Source: Bordetella genomosp. 4
Lineage (GTDB): Bacteria; Pseudomonadota; Gammaproteobacteria; Burkholderiales; Burkholderiaceae_B
Length of the DNA: 64,000 bases
Assembly: GCF_002261185.1 (NCBI RefSeq)
Contig: NZ_NEVQ01000011.1
Span: 32,410-96,409, forward strand
Reading direction: 5' to 3'
A program made the position numbers and the translations under genes. The first letter of the stretch is position 1, and each line of letters begins with the position of its first letter. The notes under the pieces are model-generated. The model saw only the letters and a list, made by a program, of their open reading frames with translations, searched no databases and was not told the origin of the DNA. This document shows positions 8,431 to 17,534 of this stretch, piece by piece.

Positions 8431-8874
8431 TTATGCTAAACGACCGGCGAGATCGTGGCCGTGCAGATCGTGTCCGGCAGCCTGATAAGTCCGCCAGCGC
8501 TGGCGCGCTGCCTGACGGTCGTCGGGCTCTCCAGACACAATCTCCAGCACTCGGGGGAATGCTTCGTAGCCGGGCGGGCAATCATCATCGAGATTCATCA
8601 GCCACGGTCCCTCGTCATTATCCGAGGAGGGCGGGGCCGGCGGAGATGCCGTCAGGATCACGGGCGTGCTGGCAGCCAAGGGGTCGCTTGCCAGCACGTG
8701 CGGCACGAAAGAAATATCGTCAAACGCCCAAAGCAGACGATCGAACGCGGACAGGCGGGATCCGTTGGCGCAGTACACCACCAGCCGCTGGCCTGCCAGA
8801 TAACGCTTGCGCGCTACCTGGCAGGCGGCACGCAATCTGTCGTTGGCCCCAAAAGCAAAATCGATGCGCGTCAT
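8431..8874 (-). CDS. holC: DNA polymerase III chi subunit
   Basis: Small replisome subunit that bridges the clamp loader (through psi) and single-strand-binding protein, 147 aa. The family pattern is visible: FAFGANDRLRAACQVARKRYLAGQRLVVYC, DRLLWAFDDISFVPH (the conserved LW segment) and PVILT, followed by the strand around WLMNLDDDCPPGYEAFPRVLEIV. It lies downstream of pepA on the same strand, the usual pepA-holC arrangement in proteobacteria, and upstream of the DUF2486-like gene. The identity is secure from motifs plus context. Confidence 0.93.
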   Translation of the reverse strand: MTRIDFAFGANDRLRAACQVARKRYLAGQRLVVYCANGSRLSAFDRLLWAFDDISFVPHVLASDPLAASTPVILTASPPAPPSSDNDEGPWLMNLDDDCPPGYEAFPRVLEIVSGEPDDRQAARQRWRTYQAAGHDLHGHDLAGRLA

Positions 8875-9002
8875 GAATGAACGCAGTTCTGAAGTCTGCG
8901 CCAGGGCAGGGCAAGGCCCTGCCGCCCCTCCATGAGGAGGAAGCCGTCTCGAGAATGGCCGGCTTCTCCTGGCGCGGGAATGTTAATAAGCATGCAGCAG
9001 AC

Positions 9003-10499
9003 TCAGGCCTGATCCAGCAGGTACTGCATCAACAAGGGCACGGGGCGGCCGGTGGCTCCCTTGTCCTTGCCGCTGCGCCATGCGGTGCCGGCGATGTCCA
9101 GGTGCGCCCAGGGATAGGCCTTGGTAAAGCGCGACAGGAAGCACGCCGCCGTGACCGCACCCGCAGGTGGGCCGCCAATGTTGGCAATGTCGGCGAAGTT
9201 CGATTTCAACTGGTCTTGGTAGGCGTCATCCATCGGCATGCGCCATGCCGTATCGAGCGACTGTTTGCCTGCCGACAACAAGGCACTGGCCAGGCTGTCG
9301 TCGGGCGAGAATAGCCCGGTGTTGACATGGCCCAGGGCGACCACGCAAGCGCCGGTCAAGGTGGCGATATCGATGACAGCCGAGGGTTTGAAGCGTTCGG
9401 CGTAGGTCAAGGCATCGCACAGCACCAGACGGCCTTCGGCATCCGTGTTCAGGATTTCGATGGTCTGGCCCGACATGCTGGTTACGACGTCGCCAGGCTT
9501 GTTGGCTTTGCCGCTGGGCAGGTTTTCGCAGGCGGGAATCAGGCCGACGACTTCGACCGGCAGCTCCAGTTCGGCCAGGGCGCGGAACGTTCCGAGCACG
9601 CTGGCTGCGCCGCACATGTCGTATTTCATTTCGTCCATGGTGGCCGCCGGCTTGAGCGAGATGCCGCCCGCGTCGAACGTGATGCCCTTGCCGACCAGCA
9701 CGACCGGTCCGGATTTTGATTTCTTGGCGTTCTTGATCTGATGGCGCAGCACGATGAAGCGCAGCGGTTCCTCGGATCCACGGGCAACCGACAGGAACGA
9801 ACCCATGCCGAGCGCCTCGACTTGTTTGCGATCCAGGACTTCGGCCTTGAGCGACTGGAACTCGCGCGCCAGTTTTTTGGCGGTTTCACCCAAGTAGGTT
9901 GGTGTGCAAACGTTACCGGGCAGGTTGCCCAGCGTGCGAGTCAATTCCATCCCGTGGGCAATGGCGGCGCCTTCGCGCAAGCCTTGCTGAGCCGCTGCGG
10001 CGTCGGCGCGCTCGACGACCTGCACGATTTTTTTCAGTTTTGGACGGTTCTCCCGGTCAGGCGAGCCGAACGTGGTGTCATAGTGATAAGTAGCTGCGCC
10101 GGCGGCAATGGCCGCGGCACGCGCACGGGCGCGCAGATCGACCTCGGCGATCGGGTTGGCGGCCAGGGTGGATACCCCCTCGGTCAGGCGGGCAGCGACG
10201 CAGGCCGCGGCAAAGCCTTGCTCAGCCGATGCATGTGCGCGGGCGTTGTATTCGCTTTGCTTGCCCAGGCCGACCAGCACGACGCGTTGCGCGCTGACAC
10301 CCGGCAAGGCCCGCAAGACCAGCGTAGCGCCTGCACGCCCACGGAACTCGGTTTTGACGACATTGCGCACGGCGTGATTGCTCGCGCGGTCGATGACGTC
10401 GGCGGCGGGACTGAGCTCGCCGTCAGCATAGACGCCTATCGCCAGTGCGGCTGTCTTGATTTGGTGCAAAGAGGCGGTGGTCTGTGTGCTAAATTCCAT
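9003..10499 (-). CDS. pepA: Leucyl aminopeptidase (M17)
   Basis: Cytosolic two-metal aminopeptidase, usually hexameric, that removes N-terminal Leu and other residues, 498 aa. The C-terminal catalytic domain has all key elements: [16 protein letters not shown] with metal ligands K271 and D276 and catalytic K283, [13 protein letters not shown], and the signature NTDAEGRL at 351-358. In E. coli PepA also binds DNA at carAB and in Xer recombination. ATG 10499 begins [10 protein letters not shown]; a longer frame reaches over the lptF promoter and is rejected. It is divergent from lptF with a 54 bp gap. Confidence 0.96.
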   Translation of the reverse strand: MEFSTQTTASLHQIKTAALAIGVYADGELSPAADVIDRASNHAVRNVVKTEFRGRAGATLVLRALPGVSAQRVVLVGLGKQSEYNARAHASAEQGFAAACVAARLTEGVSTLAANPIAEVDLRARARAAAIAAGAATYHYDTTFGSPDRENRPKLKKIVQVVERADAAAAQQGLREGAAIAHGMELTRTLGNLPGNVCTPTYLGETAKKLAREFQSLKAEVLDRKQVEALGMGSFLSVARGSEEPLRFIVLRHQIKNAKKSKSGPVVLVGKGITFDAGGISLKPAATMDEMKYDMCGAASVLGTFRALAELELPVEVVGLIPACENLPSGKANKPGDVVTSMSGQTIEILNTDAEGRLVLCDALTYAERFKPSAVIDIATLTGACVVALGHVNTGLFSPDDSLASALLSAGKQSLDTAWRMPMDDAYQDQLKSNFADIANIGGPPAGAVTAACFLSRFTKAYPWAHLDIAGTAWRSGKDKGATGRPVPLLMQYLLDQA

Positions 10500-10553
10500 G
10501 GAGGATTCCCGTGTGCGTGGTGCAGTGCGGTTGATTATCCCGCATATTCTCAC

Positions 10554-11651
10554 ATGTCTCTATTCAAACGGTCTGTCGTTGCTGAGATCACCAGCCATGC
10601 TGGGGTCGTGTTTTCCACGTTGGTCGTGGTGTGGCTTAGCGTCCTCTTGGTACGCCTGTTGGGCGAAGCCGCGGGCGGAACTATCGGCGCAGATGTCGTC
10701 CTGGGGCTGGCCGCGTTTTCCACCATTACTGCGTTGCCTACCGTATTGGCGGTATCCCTGTTCATCGCTGTGTTGACGACGGTGACCCGCAATTATCGCG
10801 AATCCGAAATGGTGGTCTGGTTCGCCAGCGGGTTGTCACTGGCCGATTGGCTGCGTCCCGTCTTGCGCGTGGCGATACCAGTGTCGATTCTTGTCGCGGT
10901 CCTGACGCTAGGCGCCTCTCCGTGGGCGTATCGCCAGATTGCGGAATATCGCGAGCGCTTCGAACAGCGTTCTGACCTGTCGAAAGTCGCGGCCGGCCAG
11001 TTTGCCGAATCCAACGGCGGAGAAAGAGTCTTTTTTGCTGAAGAACCCACTCAGGCCAGTGATGAGCTGGGCGCCGTATTCGCTCGCGAAACCGGCCCCG
11101 AATGGCACAGCGTCATGACCGCCAGCAGTGCACGTATCGAGACCGAACCCAATGGCGATCGTTTCCTGGTCCTGGGTAAAGGCCATCGTTATGATCTGAA
11201 GCCGGGTACCCCCGAAATTCGCCTGGTGGACTTTGAGGGATATGGTTTTCGCCTGGAGAGCAAGTCCGGCGATCCGGTCGCCGAGGCGCGAGCTGCGGCA
11301 GAGCGTTCGAGCAAGGCGCGCCCGACGTTGCAGTTGGTGGCCGATGACACGGATAGTTCATGGTCACAGATCATGTGGCGGATTTCCCTGCCCATCGCGG
11401 CCCTGAATCTGGCGCTGCTGGCGATTCCGCTGGGCGCTGTGAATCCGCGCCTGGGCCGTTCGGGCGATCTGCTGATTGCGGGTCTTGTCGGCTTGCTCTA
11501 CATGAATCTGATCAACCTGTCGCGAGCCTGGATCAGCAGCGGCAAACTGCCATTCGGTGTCGGGGTGTGGGTCATCCATGCCGTTGTCGCCGGCTTGGCG
11601 CTGTATTTGCTGATGCGCCGTTTACGGGTCAAGGCGCCAAAAGGCGCGTGA
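10554..11651 (+). CDS. lptF: LPS export permease LptF
   Basis: Inner-membrane permease half of the LptB2FG complex that drives lipopolysaccharide to the outer membrane, 365 aa. It follows the YjgP/YjgQ layout: an N-terminal helix after [12 protein letters not shown], two more helices by residue 120, a periplasmic domain (about 125-265) with RVFFAEE and GHRYDL, then three C-terminal helices ([22 protein letters not shown]). ATG 10554 fits the family N-terminus; the open frame continues upstream only as antisense of pepA. No lptG follows, unlike the common lptF-lptG pair. Confidence 0.94.
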   Translation: MSLFKRSVVAEITSHAGVVFSTLVVVWLSVLLVRLLGEAAGGTIGADVVLGLAAFSTITALPTVLAVSLFIAVLTTVTRNYRESEMVVWFASGLSLADWLRPVLRVAIPVSILVAVLTLGASPWAYRQIAEYRERFEQRSDLSKVAAGQFAESNGGERVFFAEEPTQASDELGAVFARETGPEWHSVMTASSARIETEPNGDRFLVLGKGHRYDLKPGTPEIRLVDFEGYGFRLESKSGDPVAEARAAAERSSKARPTLQLVADDTDSSWSQIMWRISLPIAALNLALLAIPLGAVNPRLGRSGDLLIAGLVGLLYMNLINLSRAWISSGKLPFGVGVWVIHAVVAGLALYLLMRRLRVKAPKGA

Positions 11652-11662
11652 GCTGCCAGGGC

Positions 11663-12583
11663 TCAGGGCAGATAACGCATTACCCCTTGTTTGCCCGCTA
11701 ATAGCTTGGCATTGCGCATCACGGATTTGCGCATGAAATCCCACAAAATCGCCATTCGTTTGAGTTTGTGCAGGTCTTCGTGGCAGTACATCCAAAAGCT
11801 GCGCGTGATGGCGATGTCATTTTCCAGCACGGGCACCAGCCGTGGATCTTGGGCGGCGATAAAGCAGGGCAAAATAGCCAGCGACCTGCCTTGCAGCGCG
11901 GCGTGATATTGGGCAATCACGCTTGTGCTGCGCAAGACGACCCGGCTCTCGGGCAGCAGGTCTTCCAGATATCGCAGCCGCTCGCTGAACAGCAATTCAT
12001 CCACATAGCCGATGAACGTATGCTCGGTCAGATCCGCGCGGCGCGTGATCGGCGCGTGATCGGCCAGATATCCCGGCGTGCCATATAGCCGCAAGGTGTA
12101 GTCGCACAGTTTGGTGCACACATACGGTCCGCGTTGCGGCCGTTCAATGGTGATGGCCAGATCCGCTTCGCGTTTGGACAGGCTGACAAAACGCGGCACC
12201 GGCAGGATGTCCAGCGTGATATGGGGATAGCGCCGCTGAAAGTCCGCCGCCAGTGGCGTCAACACATAGCTGCCAAAGCCCTCGGTCGCCCCGATGCGCA
12301 GATGGCCCGATAGGGCTTGTCCGATTCCCGACAAATTTTCTCGCGCCGTATGCACTGCGCTTTCCATTTGCTCGGCGTAGACGAATAGCCGATGACCGTC
12401 TTCGGTCAGCAGGAATCCCGTGTTGCGCGATTTTTCGAACAGCAGAGAGTCGAGTTCGGCCTCCAGTGCGCGTATGCGCCGCGACACCGTCGTGTGCTCC
12501 ACACCCAATTTGCGTGCGGCAGCGCTGACGCGCTGCGTGCGGGCGACCTCCAGAAAATAGCGCAGACTGTCCCAATCCAGCAT
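11663..12583 (-). CDS. LysR-family transcriptional regulator
   Basis: LysR regulator of 306 aa. The winged helix-turn-helix spans about residues 3-62 (LRYFLEVARTQRVSAAARKLGVEHTTVSRRI). The effector domain follows, with GHLRIGATEGFGSYVLTPLAADF. It is divergent from the orphan binding-protein gene at 12727, and a TGCACA-N5-TGTGCA palindrome lies in the shared gap. By LysR logic it probably controls that gene and itself. The effector is unknown. It converges with lptF, with an 11 bp gap. Confidence 0.92.
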   Translation of the reverse strand: MLDWDSLRYFLEVARTQRVSAAARKLGVEHTTVSRRIRALEAELDSLLFEKSRNTGFLLTEDGHRLFVYAEQMESAVHTARENLSGIGQALSGHLRIGATEGFGSYVLTPLAADFQRRYPHITLDILPVPRFVSLSKREADLAITIERPQRGPYVCTKLCDYTLRLYGTPGYLADHAPITRRADLTEHTFIGYVDELLFSERLRYLEDLLPESRVVLRSTSVIAQYHAALQGRSLAILPCFIAAQDPRLVPVLENDIAITRSFWMYCHEDLHKLKRMAILWDFMRKSVMRNAKLLAGKQGVMRYLP

Positions 12584-12605
12584 CGTGCCTTCCTTGTGTA
12601 TTCAT

Positions 12606-12622
12606 GCACAACGAATGTGCAA
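12606..12622. promoter_or_regulatory. LysR-type operator candidate
   Basis: TGCACA-ACGAA-TGTGCA is a perfect 6-5-6 inverted repeat with the T-N11-A form of LysR boxes. A further half-site-like TTTGTGC follows it. It lies 23 bp upstream of the LysR start and about 100 bp from the binding-protein gene. Confidence 0.65.
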
Positions 12623-12726
12623 TTTGTGCTGTTGCTGGATGATTTTTACACATCTACACTAGACCGGCAGGTCCGAACGGTGCATCGGCCTGCAAACAAG
12701 ATAAATAATCACCGGAGACAATCATC

Positions 12727-13944
12727 ATGACACTGCATGCGCGCGGCCTGGCCGCTAGTTTGTGCCTGGGCGCCATCTTGACCGCCCCAGCCTTAGCCGC
12801 GGACAAGCCGCCCGTCAAAATCGGGGTGCTGACAGATATGTCGGGTACCTATGCCGCAATGGGCGGCCCCGGCTCGGTGGCCGCGGCACAGATGGCGATT
12901 GACGACTGTCTGGCCGCCGAATGCAAGGGCATGAAGATCGAACTGGTGTCGGCCGACAATCAAAACAAGGCTGACGTCGGCGCCGCCCGTGCCCGTGAAT
13001 GGTTCGACCGCGAAGGCGTCACCGCGATCGCCGACCTGACCAATTCCGCCGTCGCCCTGGCCGTACAGGGTATTGCCCGCGAAAAAGACAAGGTCGTGAT
13101 GTTCTCCGGGCCGGCGACGACCGCGCTGACCAATAAAGAATGTTCGCCGGTCGGTTTCCACTGGATGTTCGATACCTATTCGCAATCGGCGGGCGGGGCC
13201 AAAGCCACGGTACGGGCGGGCGGCAAGTCCTGGTATTTCATCACCGTGGACTATGCCTTCGGCCATTCCCTCGAGGCCGACACCGCCAAGGCCGTGAAAG
13301 CCCTGGGCGGCACCGTGGCGGGCTCGGTGCGTCATCCCTTGAATGCGCCCGATTTTGCCTCCTATCTATTGCAGGCGCAGAGCTCCAAAGCCCAAGTCGT
13401 GGCCTTGGCCAATGGCGGCCAGGACACCGTCAATGCCGTCAAGCAGGCTCGCGAATTCGGCATTGTGGCGGGTGGCCAACGGCTGGTGTCGTTGTTGATA
13501 TTCCTCTCGGATCTGCGCGCCTTGGGTCTGGATAACGCGCAAGGCCTGTCCTATGTCGACGGCTTTTATTGGGACTACGACGACGCGACACGCGAATGGT
13601 CAGCTCGATTCGAAAAAGCGTTTCGCGGGTTAAAGCCGACGATGACGCAGGCAGGCGTGTATTCCAGCGTCTTGCATTATCTGCGAGCAGTCGCCGCCAC
13701 AGGCAGCACCGAAGGGCGCGCAGTGGCCGACAAGATGCGCGAGCTACCCATCAAAGATCCGATCATGCGCAACGCCAGCATCCGGCCCGACGGTCGCGTG
13801 ATTCACGACATGTACTTGTATGAGGTCAAAAAACCGGACGAATCCAAAGGCGGTTGGGACTATTCCAAGTTGATCGCCACGATCCCGGCCGACGAAGCCT
13901 TTCAGCCGTTGGCGGACTCCAGCTGCCCGCTGCTCAAGAAATAG
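12727..13944 (+). CDS. ABC transporter substrate-binding protein, branched-chain amino acid type
   Basis: Periplasmic binding protein of 405 aa. A signal peptide ends near residue 24 (TAPALA before ADKPP). The mature part starts VKIGVLTDMSGTYAAMGGPGS, the typical type I periplasmic-binding (LivJ/LivK-like) opening, and includes VDYAFGHSLEADTAKAV. No permease or ATPase gene is nearby, so it must use a transporter encoded elsewhere or act in sensing. A LysR gene is divergent and a terminator hairpin follows, so it appears monocistronic. The ligand cannot be deduced; amide or aromatic-acid ligands are also possible in this family. Confidence 0.88.
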   Translation: MTLHARGLAASLCLGAILTAPALAADKPPVKIGVLTDMSGTYAAMGGPGSVAAAQMAIDDCLAAECKGMKIELVSADNQNKADVGAARAREWFDREGVTAIADLTNSAVALAVQGIAREKDKVVMFSGPATTALTNKECSPVGFHWMFDTYSQSAGGAKATVRAGGKSWYFITVDYAFGHSLEADTAKAVKALGGTVAGSVRHPLNAPDFASYLLQAQSSKAQVVALANGGQDTVNAVKQAREFGIVAGGQRLVSLLIFLSDLRALGLDNAQGLSYVDGFYWDYDDATREWSARFEKAFRGLKPTMTQAGVYSSVLHYLRAVAATGSTEGRAVADKMRELPIKDPIMRNASIRPDGRVIHDMYLYEVKKPDESKGGWDYSKLIATIPADEAFQPLADSSCPLLKK

Positions 13945-14041
13945 CTTTTATTTTTATCCCAGGCCCGCCATGCAGGAACAGTGCCAGTTCAGGCGCAGCA
14001 TCCCAACGTAGCGGCGGGCGTGGAGTCTTTTCAAATCACGG

Positions 14042-14068
14042 GCTGCGCGGGAGCGCAGCGGATTTTTT
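14042..14068 (+). terminator. Rho-independent terminator
   Basis: GCTGCGC and GCGCAGC pair across a GGGA loop and are followed within three bases by six Ts. It separates the binding-protein gene from mmsA. The AAGGAG ribosome site of mmsA comes directly after it, so it could also act as an attenuator. Confidence 0.75.
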
Positions 14069-14085
14069 CGGAATAAGGAGTCATC

Positions 14086-15579
14086 ATGAGTGAAGTTCCC
14101 AACGTCCCGCTACTGATCGGCGGCAAGCTCGTGCAGTCCAAGACGACAGAATGGCGCGACGTCATTGACCCCGCCACGCAGAAAGTTGTCGCCCGCGTCC
14201 CCTTTGCGACGCGTGACGAGCTGGATCTCGCGGTAGCCAATGCCAAAGAGGCCTTTCAGACCTGGCGTAATGCCGGGCAGGGCGCACGCATGCGCGTCAT
14301 GCTGAAGCTGCAGCAACTGCTGCGTGAAAACACAGGCAAGCTCGCCGAAATGATCACGCGCGAGCACGGCAAAACCCTGCCTGACGCCGAGGGCGAAGTA
14401 GGCCGCGGCCTGGAGGTCGTAGAGCACGCATGCTCGATCGCCAACCTGCAACTGGGCGAATACGCCGAGAATGCAGCGGGCGGCATCGACGTCTATACCC
14501 TGATTCAACCGCTGGGCGTGTGCGCCGGCATCACAGCGTTCAACTTCCCCGTGATGTTGCCGTGCTTCATGTTCCCCATCGCGGTGGCGTGCGGCAATAC
14601 CTTTGTGCTCAAGCCCTCGGAACAAGACCCAACGTCATCACTGTTCCTCGCCCAATTGGCCCTGGAGGCAGGCTTGCCGCCGGGCGTACTGAACGTTGTG
14701 CACGGCGGCCCTGAAATCGCCAACGGCCTGTGCGAACACCCCGACATCAAAGCCGTATCCTTCATCGGCTCGACCCGGGTAGGTTCAGAGATCTATCAAC
14801 GAGCCTCCAACGCCGGCAAGCGTTGCCAGGCCATGATGGGCGCCAAGAACCACTGCGTGATCTTGCCGGACGCCGATCCCGAAGTCGCGCTCAACCAACT
14901 GATCGGCGCCGCGTTCGGCGCAGCTGGTCAGCGCTGCATGGCCGCATCGGTTGCCGTGCTGGTGGGCGAGGCCCGCAACTGGCTGCCTGACTTCGTCGAG
15001 CGCGCCAAACGCCTGAAAGTCAACGCCGGTACCGACCGCGAGGCCGATCTGGGCCCGCTGGTATCGCCCAATGCCAAAAAACGCGTCGAGAGCCTGATCC
15101 AGAAAGGCGTGGACGAAGGAGCCAAACTGTTGCTCGATGGCCGTAACCTGAAAGTCGCCGGCTTTGAAGAAGGCAACTTTGTCGGCCCGACCGTGTTCGA
15201 CGGCGTGACCGAAAACATGACCATCTACACCGAGGAAATCTTTGGCCCCGTGCTATGCGTGGTAGGCGTCGAAACCCTAGAGGACGCCGTAGCGTTCATC
15301 AACCGCAATCCCAACGGCAACGGTGTCGCGCTATTCACCCAAGACGGCGGCGCCGCCCGTTATTTCCAAAACAATATCGACGTAGGCCAAGTCGGGATCA
15401 ACATCCCCATCCCTGTACCCGTAGCATGGTTCAGTTTCACAGGCTCTCGCGGCTCAAAACTGGGCGACCTGGGCCCGAACGGAAAACAGGCAGTCCAGTT
15501 CTGGACCCAAACCAAAACAGTCACAGCCCGCTGGTCCGCGCACGGAAGAACGGTAAACACCACGATCTCAATGCGCTGA
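14086..15579 (+). CDS. mmsA: CoA-acylating methylmalonate-semialdehyde dehydrogenase
   Basis: Converts methylmalonate or malonate semialdehyde to propionyl-CoA or acetyl-CoA with NAD+ and CoA, in valine, inositol and beta-alanine breakdown; 497 aa. It is an aldehyde-dehydrogenase fold with the MMSDH-specific active site FGAAGQRCMAAS, nucleophile C284, and MGAKNHCVILPDAD in place of the usual ALDH glutamate motif. The NAD site shows FIGSTRVGSEIY. An AAGGAG site precedes ATG 14086. No mmsB or acyl-CoA dehydrogenase is adjacent. Propionyl-CoA made here would link to the prpE operon only indirectly. Confidence 0.94.
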   Translation: MSEVPNVPLLIGGKLVQSKTTEWRDVIDPATQKVVARVPFATRDELDLAVANAKEAFQTWRNAGQGARMRVMLKLQQLLRENTGKLAEMITREHGKTLPDAEGEVGRGLEVVEHACSIANLQLGEYAENAAGGIDVYTLIQPLGVCAGITAFNFPVMLPCFMFPIAVACGNTFVLKPSEQDPTSSLFLAQLALEAGLPPGVLNVVHGGPEIANGLCEHPDIKAVSFIGSTRVGSEIYQRASNAGKRCQAMMGAKNHCVILPDADPEVALNQLIGAAFGAAGQRCMAASVAVLVGEARNWLPDFVERAKRLKVNAGTDREADLGPLVSPNAKKRVESLIQKGVDEGAKLLLDGRNLKVAGFEEGNFVGPTVFDGVTENMTIYTEEIFGPVLCVVGVETLEDAVAFINRNPNGNGVALFTQDGGAARYFQNNIDVGQVGINIPIPVPVAWFSFTGSRGSKLGDLGPNGKQAVQFWTQTKTVTARWSAHGRTVNTTISMR

Positions 15580-16015
15580 CTCCCAGTTTGGTCACAGGGC
15601 GGGCTCCACCCCATGGAGCCCAACCAGCCACAGGAAACCTCCGCGAGCCCTCTAACGCGAGTTTGCCGCAGCCGGGCAAGAGGGGTGGGCGGGCCTGTTG
15701 GGAGCTGCCGAGTCCGCGAAGGATCGGCGGGGGAAGTCCGGGGGCCATGTCTGAGCGAAGCGAGTTTGGCCCCCGGCCCGCCGATCCTTCGCGGACGTAG
15801 GCCGAGTCCCCGTTCAGGGGACGAGTCAGCGGACCAGGCCCGCCCATCCCTCTTGCCCGGCTGCGGTAAACGTCTTAAGAACGCCGACTAATGCCCCGCA
15901 ACAGCCAAACCCCATGCACCAATGCAGGGACACATCCGCCTCTAAGTTTATAAATACAAGTAATATAAAACACCTTCTATATAACCTATAATGCCCCAAT
16001 CTATCCGGGGCCATT
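15580..16015. other. Non-coding region holding a large palindromic element and the LysR promoter
   Basis: A 436 bp gap between mmsA and the CysB-like gene. Positions 15666-15866 form a nested inverted-repeat element (listed separately). After it the DNA becomes AT-rich (15940-15995) and contains a TATAAT at 15987-15992, a likely -10 box for the regulator. Short open frames here, including one reading through the palindrome, are products of the repeat. Confidence 0.75.
15666..15866. repeat. 201 bp triply nested inverted-repeat element
   Basis: The outer arms are 15666-15697 and 15835-15866: 32 bp, with 31 pairing. Middle arms 15712-15731 and 15777-15796 match perfectly over 20 bp. Inner arms CCGGGGGCCA (15738-15747) and TGGCCCCCGG (15767-15776) close a short loop containing GAGCGAAGCGAG. 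A side hairpin GTCCCC/GGGGAC lies between the middle and outer right arms. There is no open reading frame of its own. It could be a REP-like or MITE-like element, or a structured RNA acting as terminator of mmsA. Confidence 0.85.
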
Positions 16016-16960
16016 ATGAACCTGCAACAATTCCGTTTCGTCCGCGAGACCATCCGCCGCGACTTCAACCTAACCGAAGCAGCCCGGATGCTATACACCT
16101 CACAACCGGGTGTATCAAAGGCCATCATCGAGTTCGAAGACGAACTCGGCATCAAGATCTTCGAACGCCATGGCAAGCGCATCAAAGGCCTGACCAAGCC
16201 CGGCCTGGCAGTGTCCCAAGTCATCGACCGCATCATGCGCGAAGTCGACAACCTGAAAAAAGTCAGCGACGAGTTCGCCCGCCGCGACGAGGGCGGCCTG
16301 GTCATTGCATGCACCCATACCCAGGCCCGCTACCTGTTGCCGCGCGTAATCCCGGACTTTCGCAAACAATTCCCCAAAGTGCACCTATCCTTGGCCGAAG
16401 GCAGCCCCGCCCAATTGGCCGAAATGGTGTTGCACGAACAGGCCGACCTGGCACTGGCGACTGAATCATTGGCGCTGACGCCAGGCTTGGCGACCTTGCC
16501 CGTCTACGCCTGGGAACACACCGTCGTCGTCCGGCCGGATCATCCCCTGGCTGAACTGACCTCCAGCGCCGCAAAAAACCTGACCCTGGCGCAATTGGCC
16601 GAATATCCCATCGTGACCTACGACCGCGCCTTTACCGGCCGCAGCACGATCGACGAAGTATTCGCCAGCCAAAGCATCCATCCCGATATCGTGCTCGAGG
16701 CTATTGACGCCGACGTGATCAAAACCTACGTCGACGTCGGCCTGGGCATAGGCATCATTGCCGGGGTCGCCTACGATCCACGCCGCGACGGCAATCTGGT
16801 CGGCCTGCCGGTAGGGCACCTGTTTGGTACACACACCACGCGCGTAGGCGTCAAAGCGGGCGTATTCCTGCGCGACTACGTCTACACCTTCCTGGAAATG
16901 ATGGCGCCTGCGCTGACGCGTCAGGTCGTCACCGACGCAGTGCAGGGCAGTCGCGAATAA
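16016..16960 (+). CDS. CysB-like LysR-family regulator
   Basis: LysR regulator of 314 aa of the CysB/Cbl branch. The opening MNLQQFRFVRETIRRDFNLT and the recognition helix TSQPGVSKAIIEFEDELG with HGKRIKGLTKPG are diagnostic. The effector domain includes CTHTQARYLLPRVIPDF and the late GLGIGIIAGVAYD. CysB-type proteins activate sulfate or sulfonate assimilation and respond to O- or N-acetylserine. No cys gene lies next to it, so it probably acts at distant promoters. An AT-rich promoter with TATAAT is upstream and a terminator is downstream, making it monocistronic. Confidence 0.9.
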   Translation: MNLQQFRFVRETIRRDFNLTEAARMLYTSQPGVSKAIIEFEDELGIKIFERHGKRIKGLTKPGLAVSQVIDRIMREVDNLKKVSDEFARRDEGGLVIACTHTQARYLLPRVIPDFRKQFPKVHLSLAEGSPAQLAEMVLHEQADLALATESLALTPGLATLPVYAWEHTVVVRPDHPLAELTSSAAKNLTLAQLAEYPIVTYDRAFTGRSTIDEVFASQSIHPDIVLEAIDADVIKTYVDVGLGIGIIAGVAYDPRRDGNLVGLPVGHLFGTHTTRVGVKAGVFLRDYVYTFLEMMAPALTRQVVTDAVQGSRE

Positions 16961-16992
16961 ACGCGGATTTCCTTGTGTTGCAGATATACCGG

Positions 16993-17017
16993 CCCGGCTT
17001 CATGCCGGGTTTTTTTA
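16993..17017 (+). terminator. Rho-independent terminator of the CysB-like gene
   Basis: CCCGGC and GCCGGG pair around a TTCAT loop and run straight into seven or more Ts, 33 bp after the stop codon. Confidence 0.9.
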
Positions 17018-17144
17018 TCGCATTTCCTGTCATTTCCGGCTTAGCTTATTACCGATTTATGTGACTTCTTATCACGTTTGAGAGCCTTGCTATGCCAGAT
17101 CAAAAGCCGATAAAAATATTAAATAAGAACCGATCTCATTTGTG

Positions 17145-17175
17145 TTGACTAAAAAATAGGAATCATTATCATTAA
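17145..17175 (+). promoter_or_regulatory. Promoter overlapped by a Fur box
   Basis: TTGACT (17145-17150) and TATCAT (17167-17172) are separated by 16 bp and form a good sigma-70 promoter. Overlapping it, the reverse complement of 17158-17175 reads GTTAATGATAATGATTCC, matching the classic Fur box at about 14 of 18 positions. Fur with iron would block RNA polymerase, so the downstream gene should be induced by iron starvation. Confidence 0.8.
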
Positions 17176-17207
17176 CTCCACTTCCTCAACGATCTGGAGT
17201 ACACATC

Positions 17208-17519
17208 ATGACAGCAGCGCTTAGCGCAGTGGTAGTAGGCGCCGACAGGCTGGGCAATATTCCAGACCTGCTGAAAGGGCACAACATATCGATCACGCAT
17301 CACATCAGTGGTCGCGATCCGTCTCACCAGAAAAAAACCCTGCAACTGCCTTCGGGCACCCAGCTGGTCATTTTGCTGACAGATTTTCTGGGGCACAACG
17401 TAATGAAGACCTTCCGGAACGCGGCCCAGCGCGGTGGTATCCGGGTGGTGGCATGCCGCCGTTCGGTCTGCAGCATGCAGCAGGCTTTGCAGCAGTGCGG
17501 CCTGTGCGGCCTGCATTGA
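17208..17519 (+). CDS. DUF2325 domain protein, Fur-regulated
   Basis: A 103 aa cytoplasmic protein with the DUF2325 pattern: VVVGADRLGNIPDLLKGH, then the conserved HHISGRDPSHQKK and LVILLTDFLGHNVMKTFRNAA. It ends with four cysteines (VACRRSVCSMQQALQQCGLCG). The biochemical role of the family is unknown to me. The promoter overlaps a Fur box, and a TGGAG site precedes ATG 17208. The cysteine cluster together with iron control suggests a link to iron or oxidative stress, which is inference. A terminator follows, so it is a single-gene unit. Confidence 0.85.
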   Translation: MTAALSAVVVGADRLGNIPDLLKGHNISITHHISGRDPSHQKKTLQLPSGTQLVILLTDFLGHNVMKTFRNAAQRGGIRVVACRRSVCSMQQALQQCGLCGLH

Positions 17520-17534
17520 TGGCGCGCCTATTCG

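Noticed and set aside
9741..10553. N-terminal extension of the lptF frame
   Set aside because: The frame stays open upstream but this part is antisense to pepA, and LptF proteins start at the ATG at 10554.
15666..15866. Could the palindromic elements be a CRISPR array or insertion sequence?
   Set aside because: There are no regularly spaced short repeats with unique spacers and no transposase gene inside; the structure is a single nested palindrome.
15613..15891. Short forward frame reading through the nested palindrome
   Set aside because: Its sequence is dictated by the inverted repeat; no start context and no family.
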